A DNA stretch of 64,000 bases from an uncultured Aquimarina sp. (lineage in GTDB: Bacteria > Bacteroidota > Bacteroidia > Flavobacteriales > Flavobacteriaceae): assembly GCA_947498815.1 (NCBI GenBank), contig CANMLU010000008.1, positions 1 through 64,000 on the forward strand, read 5' to 3'. A program made the position numbers and the translations under genes. Numbering within the stretch: the first letter of the stretch is position 1; each line of letters starts with the position of its first letter. The notes beneath the pieces were generated by a model that saw only the letters and a list, made by a program, of their open reading frames with translations, searched no databases and was not told where the DNA came from. Of this stretch, positions 8,430-16,633 are shown piece by piece.

Positions 8430-9779
8430 CTAAAAACCTAAAATAAGTTTGGCAATCGAGAAGAATAAAAATATTCCGAAGATATCATTACTGGTAGTGA
8501 TAAAAGGACCGGTGGCAATCGCAGGATCAATACCACGTTTATCAAGAATTATGGGAACAAAGGTGCCAACAAGTGCAGCTACAATAATTACAAAAAGCAT
8601 TGAAATTGCTATGGTAAAACTAAATATGAGGTCCATGCCATCAAAAAATCCAAAAATGATGACCAGGATACCAAGGGTTACACCACTTATAAGGCTTAGG
8701 CTTATTTCTTTAAGTAATCGATTAAAGAGGCTTCCTTTTACAACATCATTGGCAAGACCTTGTACAATAATTGCTGAAGATTGCACCCCAACGTTTCCAG
8801 CCATAGCGGCAATAAGAGGAGTAAAGAAAAATAATTCTTTATATTTTGCCAGGGCTTCTTCATAACCTTCCATAATAAATACACTTCCCAATCCACCAAA
8901 AAGACCAAGTATGAGCCAAGGCAATCGGGCTCGTGTAAGTTCTAATATACTGTCATCTGCTTCTACATCTTGCGAGATACCTGCTGCCAATTGATAATCT
9001 TTTTCGGCTTCTTCTTTAATAAAGTCGACCATGTCATCAATAGTAACACGGCCTACCAATACTCCATTATCATCAATAACAGGGATAGCTTCCAAGTCGT
9101 ATTTTTGCATAATACGGGCAACTTCTTCACCTTCGGTATCAACATTTACAGAATCTACCTTTGGGATATAAACCTCACTGATATGAGTTTTTGCAGAAGC
9201 CGTAAGTAAATCTTTAAGAGATAATCTTCCTTTAAGCCTTTCTTCTTTATCAATAACATAAATCGAATGGACCCGTGTTACATTCTCGGCCTGTCTGCGC
9301 ATTTCTCTTACACATCCTGCTACGGTCCAGGTTTCTTTTACTTTTACCAATTCTTTGGCCATCAGACCACCCGCTGTATCCTCATCATAAGCAAGTAGTT
9401 CTTTAATATCCTCAGCATGTTTCTCATCTTCAATTTCGGCAATAACTTCTTCTACTATTTCTTCTGGAAGTTCGGCAACCACATCTGCCGCATCATCAGA
9501 ATCCATTTCTTCTAATTCTTCGGCAATTTCTTTTGGAGATAGTTTATCAAGAATACGTTCACGAAAATCTTCTTCTAACTCCATTAGGGCTTCAGAAGTC
9601 TTTTCACTATCTAATAGTTTGATAAGATATGTAGCTTCGGATAGATGAAGTTCACTAATAATTTCGGCAACATCGGCAAAGTGAATTTCACTAAGCATTT
9701 TACGCAACCGATCTTTACCTTCTATTTGGATGAGGTGTTGTACTTGTTCGATAAGCTCGGTGGTAACCTGAAATTGCAT
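8430..9779 (-). CDS. mgtE: Magnesium transporter MgtE
   Basis: The 449-residue protein has the full MgtE layout: an N-terminal superhelical domain (about 1-130, rich in DEEE and PEEIVEEV segments that bind Mg2+), two CBS domains (about 135-255), a plug helix, and five transmembrane helices (about 280-449) with the conserved pore segment PLIAAMAGNVGVQSS. It forms a homodimeric channel in the inner membrane for Mg2+ uptake, gated by cytosolic Mg2+ through the N and CBS domains. It follows rsmA in the same direction with a 77-base gap. Confidence 0.95.
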   Translation of the reverse strand: MQFQVTTELIEQVQHLIQIEGKDRLRKMLSEIHFADVAEIISELHLSEATYLIKLLDSEKTSEALMELEEDFRERILDKLSPKEIAEELEEMDSDDAADVVAELPEEIVEEVIAEIEDEKHAEDIKELLAYDEDTAGGLMAKELVKVKETWTVAGCVREMRRQAENVTRVHSIYVIDKEERLKGRLSLKDLLTASAKTHISEVYIPKVDSVNVDTEGEEVARIMQKYDLEAIPVIDDNGVLVGRVTIDDMVDFIKEEAEKDYQLAAGISQDVEADDSILELTRARLPWLILGLFGGLGSVFIMEGYEEALAKYKELFFFTPLIAAMAGNVGVQSSAIIVQGLANDVVKGSLFNRLLKEISLSLISGVTLGILVIIFGFFDGMDLIFSFTIAISMLFVIIVAALVGTFVPIILDKRGIDPAIATGPFITTSNDIFGIFLFFSIAKLILGF

Positions 9780-9856
9780 ATGCTAATTGTTTTGTGACGT
9801 CTTGCGCAAACGCTCACAAAGATAACCAAAGATATTAATTGAACTTAAGAGGTATG

Positions 9857-10729
9857 TTAAATACCTTGAGTTCGTAATTTTTCTAGTAATAAAGTCAATT
9901 CAATAAACTGATCAACTGTTAATTGTTCTGGACGTTTTGCAAAGATTTCTAAAGATTTCATTTCGTCGGATAAGCCGAAAGTCTTGAGACTATTTCTTAG
10001 GGTTTTTCTGCGTTGTCCAAAAGCCGTTTTTACGACGGTGAAGAATAGTTTCTCACTACACGGAAGTGAATAATCATCTTTACGAATCAATCGCAATACA
10101 CCACTATCTACTTTTGGTGGCGGATTAAATACACTCGGAGGAACGGTAAACAAATATTCGGCATTATAATATGCCTGGCTCAAAACCGAAAGGATACCAT
10201 AGGCTTTACTACCTGCTTTTTCGCATATGCGTTGTGCTACTTCTTTTTGAAACATTCCGGTAAATTCTGGTATACGATCTCGATGCTCTAGCGTTTTAAA
10301 AACAATTTGAGTCGATATGTTGTAAGGAAAATTACCAGTTATGGCAAATTGCTCATCACCAAATAATGTACTTAGGTCAAATTTTAGAAAATCGGCTTCT
10401 AGTACTTTAAAGGAATTACTATTTCTCAAATCCTGAGCATGCTCTAACTGAAAACTGGTGTTAAGGTATTCTATAGACTCGGTATCCAGATCCATGGCCA
10501 CAACATCAAGATCATTTTGAAGGATATACTTGGTAAGTACTCCCATACCTGGGCCAATTTCGATTACATTTTTATAACCGTTCAGAGTAAGCGTATCTCC
10601 AATCTTTTTGGCAATATTTTCATCTTTCAGAAAATGTTGCCCTAAGTGTTTTTTGGCTCGAACGGCTGTTTTTTCTTCGGGAGGAGTGAAGTTAGAAGTG
10701 TATTTTTTTTTCTTTTTATGTTTAGCCAT
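9857..10729 (-). CDS. rsmA: 16S rRNA A1518/A1519 N6-dimethyltransferase RsmA (KsgA)
   Basis: This SAM-dependent enzyme dimethylates two adjacent adenosines in the 3' hairpin of 16S rRNA during 30S maturation. Seen: [18 protein letters not shown]-binding motif [11 protein letters not shown], the catalytic NFPYN motif, and the [12 protein letters not shown] segment. It starts with an unusual lysine-rich extension of about 22 residues ([11 protein letters not shown] onward) ahead of the usual start region. No in-frame ATG, GTG or TTG occurs where shorter homologues begin, so the extension is likely real. It overlaps the DUF4286 gene by 8 bases. Confidence 0.95.
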   Translation of the reverse strand: MAKHKKKKKYTSNFTPPEEKTAVRAKKHLGQHFLKDENIAKKIGDTLTLNGYKNVIEIGPGMGVLTKYILQNDLDVVAMDLDTESIEYLNTSFQLEHAQDLRNSNSFKVLEADFLKFDLSTLFGDEQFAITGNFPYNISTQIVFKTLEHRDRIPEFTGMFQKEVAQRICEKAGSKAYGILSVLSQAYYNAEYLFTVPPSVFNPPPKVDSGVLRLIRKDDYSLPCSEKLFFTVVKTAFGQRRKTLRNSLKTFGLSDEMKSLEIFAKRPEQLTVDQFIELTLLLEKLRTQGI

Positions 10730-11036
10730 TTCGTTCGCTCACAATTTCTAATTCGGTTCTGAAAGCAACAAATTTTCCTGCAAAACGGTTACTTTCTGCG
10801 CGTAGGCGATCTGCATCTTCTGCATAGTATTTTTCCAACGTTTCTTTATTGCTGGTGGTATACTGTACAGAATAGGTAAGGCCTCCCATTTCTTCTTCGA
10901 CCAGTACTTTGCTCATTAGTGCTTTACTAAATTTACCAGTGGCAAGCATATCTGGAATATGATCGTTTTCCATCCACTCCAACCATTCGTCATGAATAGT
11001 TTCTTCAATATTAATAGTAACGTTATATATGTACAT
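10722..11036 (-). CDS. DUF4286 family protein
   Basis: The 104-residue cytosolic protein has the DUF4286 pattern, with an N-terminal [22 protein letters not shown] ferredoxin-like strand-helix and an [13 protein letters not shown] core. Members are commonly found next to rsmA in Bacteroidota, as here (8-base overlap with rsmA), but have no known biochemical role. The pairing suggests a link to translation or simply a conserved operon. Confidence 0.8.
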   Translation of the reverse strand: MYIYNVTINIEETIHDEWLEWMENDHIPDMLATGKFSKALMSKVLVEEEMGGLTYSVQYTTSNKETLEKYYAEDADRLRAESNRFAGKFVAFRTELEIVSERNG

Positions 11037-11197
11037 AGTCGTGTGTTAGTCTCAAAGTTGCAAAGTTACAAAGAAAGAGGATGTTATTGTGATTTCGGTA
11101 GGATAAGAATAAATATCTCAACCCTGAATTTATGTACTGTTTGAGATTTGGAAAAGTAAAACTATGATTCTTAGGAGCTTTGTGGCTTTTAAGAAAA

Positions 11198-12985
11198 CTA
11201 ATTAATCGCATCCCCTCGAAGGGTTCGATATTTTTTTCGTGCTGCTACAAAGAAGATACTATCGGCATGATTAAAAATGATTTTTTCGTAGAGTTCTTTA
11301 GCTTTTTCTGGTTCTCCCAATTCGTTTGTATATAATTCGGCCAACCAGTAGTATGCATCATCTACCAGTATGTCTTCGCCATAAAACTCAATAATTTTAA
11401 GGTAGTTAACCTTTGCTTTTTCGAATTGTTTCTCTTTTTCATACAACTTGGCTTGTCTCAAAAAAGCTTCATCTTCTATTTTTTCTCCCCTGTGCTGTGT
11501 TAAGATCTTTTCGTATGCTGCAATTGCTTCTTCATTTTTGCTTTGAAAAGAAAGCAAATCTGCTTTGGCAAAAATTTTCAAAGCAGTTTGCGTAGAATCT
11601 TCAAGTGAATTGTCACTAATTATAAGGCTTAGTTCCATTGCATCATTAGCAATTAATTGCGAGGTTGAAGATTTTAATACATCCAATTGCGTTTGAGCCC
11701 ATTTAAAATCACCTTTGTAATAACTTGTTTTGGCTACCTTAAATCTAGCATCCTGGGCAAGGAAGTTATTTTTGAGTATATTTTGTACTTGTGTATAATA
11801 GATTAGAGCTTGATTGAACTTTTGATCAAGGACCAGGATGTCGGCGATTTCCATTTTGATTCTCGAAGACTGAAATCTTGAAAGACGTTCTCGGTCTATG
11901 ATATCTTTTAAGAAACGAATAGCTTCTTGTTTTTTATCTTGTTTGAAGGCCAAAAAATGAGCATAATCAATCTGTAAACTTATGGTTTCTCTTGATTTTC
12001 CATATTCCTGAAATACGGCCTCATATTGTTCTACAATAGCTTTGTAATCTTTTTTATTGGCGTTGTCTATTTTGGCTTTTAATATAATCTTATGTGCTGT
12101 GAGCTTTATATCCTTGGAGGCAGGTGTCTCAAGAATGTAGTTTAAAATCTCGGATGCCGACTTAATATCTTTTTCTGCAATAGCTATTCTGGCCAAATCA
12201 ATAATGCCTTGTGGTCCTTCTTCTTTACGTTTGTAAATGGCTTTCTCGTGCACAAATGCCTTTTTAAATTCTTTTTGTTGTACAAAAAGCCAGCTAAGCA
12301 TCTCATTGTATAAAATATCAGGATTTTGTTGTAGACGTTTAATCAATAATTTTTTGAAAATGATATTGGCCTCGTTGGTAGCGTTTTCGGTAATATAATC
12401 GCTGAAATTGCGTTGTACCAAATTAATATAATTAGGTTGTAATTGTAATAAAGAAAGATAGCTATCAAACATCTTTTCCAGTTTACCCTGTTCTCCATAT
12501 ATTTTGGCCAATTGCACATTAAAATTGGCTCTGGGATTATTCTCCATCCCTTTTTCATAAATCTGGGCAGCCTCATCAAGCAGGCTATATTTTTCGAAGG
12601 TTTGTGCCAGAGAATATGCATGATTCCCACTATTATTATTGTAGTTTTCAATGGCTTTGTTATAATACAATTTGGCTTTTTCCGGATTTTGCTGAAGCTC
12701 ATAATGATGTCCGAGCTCGACTAATAACTGTGCATTATTCGGGATTTTTTCTATTCGTTTTAGCAAGATTTTTTCTGCTTCATCAAACTGTTCTAATTGT
12801 TGATGAGATTCGACCAATCCGAGCAGGTAATTAATACGGTTTGGGCTTTTGGCGTATAGTTTTTTATACACAGACAATGCTTTTTCATATTGTCCCTGCT
12901 GCATATAGTTCTTTGCCAATTGCTCTGACTGCGCAGAGGTCGAAAAAGCAAATAACAAGGCGATATAGAAAAAGATAAAGCGCAT
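11198..12985 (-). CDS. TPR-repeat protein, exported
   Basis: The 595-residue protein has a cleavable signal peptide (about 1-18, ending FSTSAQ) and tetratricopeptide repeats almost throughout. The N-terminal repeats (about 20-260) are of the GQYEKALSVYKKLYAKSPN type, and the C-terminal set (about 480-585) resembles BamD/YbgF-type repeats (KNEEAIAAYEKILTQH, EKQFEKAKVNYLKIIEFY). It should lie in the periplasm and scaffold a protein complex; the partner is unknown. It shares its direction with serS upstream but is separated from it by a repeat-containing gap. Confidence 0.8.
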   Translation of the reverse strand: MRFIFFYIALLFAFSTSAQSEQLAKNYMQQGQYEKALSVYKKLYAKSPNRINYLLGLVESHQQLEQFDEAEKILLKRIEKIPNNAQLLVELGHHYELQQNPEKAKLYYNKAIENYNNNSGNHAYSLAQTFEKYSLLDEAAQIYEKGMENNPRANFNVQLAKIYGEQGKLEKMFDSYLSLLQLQPNYINLVQRNFSDYITENATNEANIIFKKLLIKRLQQNPDILYNEMLSWLFVQQKEFKKAFVHEKAIYKRKEEGPQGIIDLARIAIAEKDIKSASEILNYILETPASKDIKLTAHKIILKAKIDNANKKDYKAIVEQYEAVFQEYGKSRETISLQIDYAHFLAFKQDKKQEAIRFLKDIIDRERLSRFQSSRIKMEIADILVLDQKFNQALIYYTQVQNILKNNFLAQDARFKVAKTSYYKGDFKWAQTQLDVLKSSTSQLIANDAMELSLIISDNSLEDSTQTALKIFAKADLLSFQSKNEEAIAAYEKILTQHRGEKIEDEAFLRQAKLYEKEKQFEKAKVNYLKIIEFYGEDILVDDAYYWLAELYTNELGEPEKAKELYEKIIFNHADSIFFVAARKKYRTLRGDAIN

Positions 12986-13015
12986 TTTGCAAGTTTTTAT
13001 GTAAATATAAAGAAT

Positions 13016-13080
13016 AGTAAGCAGTAATTTAGTTTGCAGTAGGCAGTTTTCGTGGTAATCTATACTGCGAACCGCTTACT
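13016..13080. repeat. Imperfect palindrome between serS and the TPR gene
   Basis: AGTAAGC (13016-13022) and GCTTACT (13074-13080) flank a stretch of degenerate CAGT/ACTGC words. It looks like a small intergenic dispersed repeat. No T-run, so not a clear terminator. Confidence 0.4.
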
Positions 13081-13097
13081 TAAGACTGCAGACTACA

Positions 13098-14369
13098 TTA
13101 ATCTATATATTCAAAACCACAGTACGGTACTAATACATCCGGAATTTTGATACCTTTTGGTGTCTGGTAATTTTCCAAAATACCCGCAAGTACTCGAGGC
13201 AGTGCCAACGAACTTCCATTAAGGGTATGCGCTAATTGGTTTTTACCATTATTGCCTTTAAAACGTAGTTTTAAACGATTTGCTTGGTACGATTCAAAAT
13301 TTGATACAGAACTGATCTCTAACCAACGATCTTGAGCTGTCGAAAACACCTCAAAATCAAAAGTAAGAGCCGAAGTAAATCCAATATCTCCACCACAAAG
13401 GCGCAAAATGCGATATGGTAATTTCAATTCTCTTAAAATACCTTTAACATGCTCCACCATACCATCGAGGGCCGCATATGAATTTTCGGGCTTTTCGATA
13501 CGCACAATCTCAACTTTGTCAAACTGATGTAGGCGATTTAATCCTCGCACATGGGCTCCATAAGAACCAGCTTCTCTTCGAAAACAAGGAGTGTATCCGG
13601 TACAGCAAATCGGAAGATCACCCTCCTGGAGGAGTTCATCTCTGAAAAGATTGGTTACCGGGACCTCGGCCGTAGGAATAAGATATAAATCATCTCCCGT
13701 CACATGATACATTTGTCCTTCTTTATCTGGTAATTGGCCTGTTCCGAACCCCGAAGCTTCGTTTACCAAATGTGGTACTTGGTATTCTTTATATCCTGCA
13801 GCCGTATTCTTATCCAAAAAATAGCTTATCAATGCACGTTGTAATCGGGCTCCTTTACCTTTATACACAGGAAAACCAGCTCCAGTAATTTTTACACCAA
13901 GCTCAAAATCTATAATGTCATATTTTTTGGCTAACTCCCAATGTGCTAATGCACCATCTTCGAGCTTTGGTATATCACCTTCTTGATATATTTCTTCATT
14001 ATCTTCTTCGCTTTGACCGTCGGGTACAGTATCATTAGGGATATTCGGAATCGTATATAATAATTGCGCCAACTGCTCCTGGATATCTGCAAGTTGAGTC
14101 GAAAGCTCTTTAGAGTTCTCTTTGAGCTGTGCCGTTTTTTCTTTTAGCAAATTCGCCTTTTGCTGCTCTCCATTTTTAAACAACATCCCTATTTCTTTAG
14201 AAAACTTATTAGAATCCGCCAATGTATTATCAAGTTTGGCTTGTGTTGCGCGACGATCTTCATCCAGAGCGATCACTTGATCTAAAATTGGAGCAGCATC
14301 AAAATTACGTTTTGTTAACGCTTTGATATACTTATCCTTGTTTGCAATAATGTTTTGTACTACTAACAT
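13098..14369 (-). CDS. serS: Seryl-tRNA synthetase
   Basis: The 423-residue class II synthetase charges tRNA-Ser with serine in the cytosol. It has the N-terminal antiparallel coiled-coil arm that grips the long variable arm of tRNA-Ser (about 30-105). The class II catalytic core follows: motif 2 within CFRREAGSYGAHVRGLNRLH and motif 3 in GSSLALPRVLAGILENYQ. Length fits the bacterial family. Start at the first ATG. Confidence 0.97.
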   Translation of the reverse strand: MLVVQNIIANKDKYIKALTKRNFDAAPILDQVIALDEDRRATQAKLDNTLADSNKFSKEIGMLFKNGEQQKANLLKEKTAQLKENSKELSTQLADIQEQLAQLLYTIPNIPNDTVPDGQSEEDNEEIYQEGDIPKLEDGALAHWELAKKYDIIDFELGVKITGAGFPVYKGKGARLQRALISYFLDKNTAAGYKEYQVPHLVNEASGFGTGQLPDKEGQMYHVTGDDLYLIPTAEVPVTNLFRDELLQEGDLPICCTGYTPCFRREAGSYGAHVRGLNRLHQFDKVEIVRIEKPENSYAALDGMVEHVKGILRELKLPYRILRLCGGDIGFTSALTFDFEVFSTAQDRWLEISSVSNFESYQANRLKLRFKGNNGKNQLAHTLNGSSLALPRVLAGILENYQTPKGIKIPDVLVPYCGFEYID

Positions 14370-14790
14370 GTTGTCTTTTTTGGCGAAATAAGATTTGTTG
14401 TTCCTGAGCTTGTCGAAGGACTGCTATCCCTATCGCAATGAAGGAGCAAATTTAAAGAAAAGTGTGGGTTTTGAAAGTGTAATTACTATAGATAATTACA
14501 GAAACTTTCTTTATTGTAAATAATAAATTGGTTCTGGATCTTTAACTTACTTACTATTCAGAACTTTTGTTCTTGATTTTGTTCTTATACTTGAGATACA
14601 TATTCGAACGTTTTGGATTTTTTATTTTTGATTGTCTCGTTTCTGGAAAACAGAAAAGTAAGTGAAAAAAAGATTCCTTGTTAATTTAATGTAGTTACTT
14701 TAGCTATATCATCAAATGAACAATTTGTTATATGTTCGAAAAGAATCATCTTAACTAGTAAACACATTTCATTTTCAATTCACACAAAAC
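14370..14790. other. Intergenic region with dispersed-repeat words
   Basis: This non-coding gap lies between divergent serS and the truncated TPR gene. Near serS it carries CCTGAGCTTGTCGAAGGA (14405-14422), a variant of a palindromic word also seen at 19620-19640, in reverse near 42753, and inside both eCIS cargo genes. Its distal part (about 14640-14715) resembles 15655-15752 by eye, which suggests a duplicated upstream region. No ORF seen. Confidence 0.5.
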
Positions 14791-15162
14791 ATGAGAATAA
14801 AACTTTTTTTTCTACTCCATTTATACTTTGTATTTTTTCTTGGATTTTCTTTTGTTGTCAGTTCACAAACCGCAAAAGACACTCTTGTGGCTTCTCAATA
14901 TTTCAAGAAAGCAGATTCGCTGTTGCTCAATAAAAAATTTGAAAATTCGATATCAAATTTTCAAAACGCACTATCTATTTATGAAAAAACCGGAGCATGG
15001 GAGAAGGTTGCAGCATGTCATAATAAGATATCAGAAAATCATTGGCGCCATGTAGCACTTAAGAAAGCTTTGCAAAGTGCAAAAAAGGCATTAGAAATTA
15101 GCACCACTAAATTACTGCCAAATAATATATATGAGGCAAGGCCCGATAACGCGGATTTGTAA
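14791..15162 (+). pseudogene. Truncated TPR-type sensor/regulator gene
   Basis: The 123-residue frame starts with a signal peptide or membrane anchor (about 1-27) and continues with one to two TPR-like repeats (SQYFKKADSLLLNKKFENSISNFQ, AWEKVAACHNKISENHW). It then runs into a REP-like palindrome that supplies the last codons and the stop (ADL-stop). The beginning resembles the start of TPR-LuxR regulators such as the 556-residue protein at 48964, so I read it as the 5' remnant of such a gene. It could still make a short secreted peptide; there is no sign that it does. Confidence 0.6.
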
Positions 15163-15176
15163 TCCGTACGATTAAC
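15145..15176. repeat. REP-like palindrome, copy A
   Basis: The core CGGATTTGTAATCCG (15152-15166) forms a short hairpin. An almost identical core occurs at 44619-44633 between the two eCIS cargo genes. The stop codon of the truncated TPR gene lies inside it. Such words are typical of RAYT-associated REP elements, but no RAYT gene is in the window. Confidence 0.65.
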
Positions 15177-15261
15177 AAATAAAATAAGTCAACAAAGTAC
15201 TACTATCAAAACAGTCACATTAAAACAATGTGGCTGTTTTGTTACCTCCCTTTTTTATACC

Positions 15262-15350
15262 AAACATTAACATGTTTTAACTGTTATGTCTCTCATTTCT
15301 TTCATTATGGTAATAGACACAATCCTTGAGTGTCTATAAATGTTCAAGGC
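15262..15350 (+). repeat. GG-peptide leader repeat, copy 1
   Basis: This is the first of three similar stretches of about 70-90 bases, each placed directly upstream of a GG-leader peptide gene. Shared words are TTAACTGT, CTCATTTC, GTAATAGACA and CCTTGA..TCAAGG. The last pair forms a small hairpin. It most likely contains the promoter and 5' leader; no perfect TAnnTTTG box is visible. Confidence 0.7.
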
Positions 15351-15380
15351 ACTAGTATATATCATTAAATATTTTACACA

Positions 15381-15536
15381 ATGAAAGAATTAAAAAGTTT
15401 AAACGGAGTTACCGTGATTCGTAAAAGTGATCAAATGTCAATTAATGGAGGAAATTTACCCGATTGTGGTCATTACATTGGATGTGTAATTGAGGTAAAC
15501 CCGATAACAGGATTTTGTTTCTGTGCTGAAGATTAA
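15381..15536 (+). CDS. GG-leader peptide 1 (51 aa)
   Basis: The 51-residue peptide has a leader with KELKSLNG and QMSINGG (double glycine at 23-24), then a 27-residue tail with four cysteines (CGHYIGC and CFC). The arrangement suits a disulfide- or thioether-bearing peptide released by GG cleavage. It has its own leader repeat upstream and a strong terminator 18 bases downstream, so it is a single-gene unit. No processing enzyme is adjacent. Assignment as an exported peptide is from the leader type only. Confidence 0.7.
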   Translation: MKELKSLNGVTVIRKSDQMSINGGNLPDCGHYIGCVIEVNPITGFCFCAED

Positions 15537-15554
15537 TGTATGTAAGTAATCATG

Positions 15555-15582
15555 ACCCGCAATGTTCACGTTGCGGGTTTTG
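15555..15582 (+). terminator. Terminator of GG-leader peptide 1
   Basis: The perfect 8-bp stem ACCCGCAA/TTGCGGGT (15555-15562, 15571-15578) with an 8-base loop is followed by Ts. Confidence 0.85.
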
Positions 15583-15964
15583 TATGCTCTTTACTGTTCA
15601 AAAAGCAGATATATTTTATTCATCTTTAAACTATTGTTTTTTAGTTTTTTAGTGGTCGATTTTCCGGAAAATAGAGAAGCAGTCAAAAAAATATAGTAAC
15701 TAAATTATTTACTATATATACTTTAGTCATATCAAAAAAACGAACAATTAGAAATCGGTTAATGGGGTAGGCATCCGTTAATTCAATAATGTGCTATAAA
15801 TAGATAGCCGGCCAAATGTTCTGGAGTAGGTACATGTCATTTACAATAGTAATAAAATAGTAAATGTGCGACAAGAGGCAGTTGCATACTTTATTACCGA
15901 CAATTAGGTTGGGAAATCCACAGCAGCAATGTTGTGGGTTTTTTTATGCATTTCTGTTTAATTT
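15583..15964. other. Decayed region with a retained terminator
   Basis: No ORF is left in this stretch. Its first part (about 15652-15755) resembles the region upstream of the truncated TPR gene (14640-14720). Its end has a terminator-like hairpin, AATCCACA/TGTGGGTT (15915-15922, 15933-15940) plus seven Ts, of the type that follows GG-peptide 1. I infer a lost TPR and/or peptide gene, but no residual coding sequence can be traced. Confidence 0.45.
15914..15946 (+). terminator. Terminator-like hairpin without a gene
   Basis: The stem AATCCACA/TGTGGGTT (one G-T pair), with a 10-base loop and T7 tail, sits downstream of no recognisable ORF. It may be a leftover of a deleted peptide gene. Confidence 0.6.
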
Positions 15965-16051
15965 AAACATTAACATTATTTAACTGTTATATCTCTCATT
16001 TCCTTCGTTATAGTAATAGACATAGGCCTTGAATGTCTTTAAATGATCAGG
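15965..16051 (+). repeat. GG-peptide leader repeat, copy 2
   Basis: This copy is closest to copy 3 (GTAATAGACATAGGCCTTGAATGTCTTTAAA is shared by eye) and lies 31 bases before GG-leader peptide 2. Confidence 0.7.
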
Positions 16052-16081
16052 AGTTTATTAAATTTTTAAATTATTTTATTT

Positions 16082-16324
16082 ATGAAAAAATCAATTTTAA
16101 GTTTAGGAAAAGTACTAAGTAAAACAGAGCAGAAAGAAATTTCGGGAGGAATGTTCGGAAGCTTTGATGCTTGTTCATGCAGCTCTAATTACATTGTAGA
16201 ATGGGTAGATTCAAGGGGAGAAGTTTGTTCATATGTAGCATCTGGAACATCAGGAGGAGATCCTTTTCCAGGCGGTAGATGTTTGGGTAGAGTGCAAAAT
16301 GACTTATGTTGCCCTGAGTATTAA
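16082..16324 (+). CDS. GG-leader peptide 2 (80 aa)
   Basis: The leader MKKSILSLGKVLSKTEQKEI ends in SGG (residues 21-23), the common Bacteroidota GG-leader form. The 57-residue tail has six cysteines (CSC near 32-34, single Cys near 49 and 67, CC near 76-77) and glycine-rich linkers. It is a likely secreted, cysteine-stabilised bacteriocin or signalling peptide. No maturation or export gene is in the island. The next leader repeat starts right at its stop codon. Confidence 0.75.
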   Translation: MKKSILSLGKVLSKTEQKEISGGMFGSFDACSCSSNYIVEWVDSRGEVCSYVASGTSGGDPFPGGRCLGRVQNDLCCPEY

Positions 16325-16394
16325 TGTTATTTAACTGTGATATCTTTCATTATAGTAATAGACATAGGCCTTGAATGTCTTTAAAGATTCAAGG
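16322..16394 (+). repeat. GG-peptide leader repeat, copy 3
   Basis: This repeat begins at the stop codon of peptide 2 and ends 26 bases before peptide 3. It contains a perfect 8-bp hairpin CCTTGAAT/ATTCAAGG, seen in weaker form in the other two copies. Confidence 0.7.
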
Positions 16395-16420
16395 CAAACG
16401 TACTCTTAAAAACTAATTTT

Positions 16421-16593
16421 ATGTTAAAAAAATTTCAAATTTAGGTACCGTCCTGAGTAGAAGGCAGCAAAGACGAATTAGTGGTGGTTATGAATACAAT
16501 GAACCAAGATGTGATAGAGATTGTGATTGGACAGAAATCTGTGGATGCGTTTGTCCATGGAACGATGTAGATGAGAGTTGTTATGATTATTAA
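16421..16593 (+). pseudogene. GG-leader peptide 3, -1 frameshift at A7 run
   Basis: The ATG frame reads MLKKFQI and stops. If one A is read twice in the A7 run (16426-16432), the product becomes a normal 57-residue precursor: leader MLKKISNLGTVLSRRQQRR, then ISGG and a 34-residue acidic tail with six cysteines (CDRDC, CGCVC and SC). The in-frame heptamer is A-AAA-AAA, a classical -1 slippery site that also favours transcript slippage. So this may be a broken gene, a phase-variable one, a slippage-expressed one or a sequencing error. The leader closely resembles peptide 2, and it has its own leader repeat and terminator. Confidence 0.7.
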
Positions 16594-16600
16594 ATTGATA

Positions 16601-16625
16601 TGGCACGGGTTTCAAATCCGTGCCA
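16601..16625 (+). terminator. Hairpin after GG-leader peptide 3
   Basis: The perfect 8-bp stem TGGCACGG/CCGTGCCA (16601-16608, 16618-16625) lies between convergent genes. The loop and ATCCGTGC end resemble the REP-like core seen elsewhere, and there is no strong T-run, so it may be a REP relative rather than a true terminator. Confidence 0.5.
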
Positions 16626-16633
16626 TTAATTAG

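Noticed and set aside
12343-12702. 119-codon minus-strand frame within the TPR gene
   Set aside because: It lies in another frame of a clear TPR gene and has no recognisable protein features.
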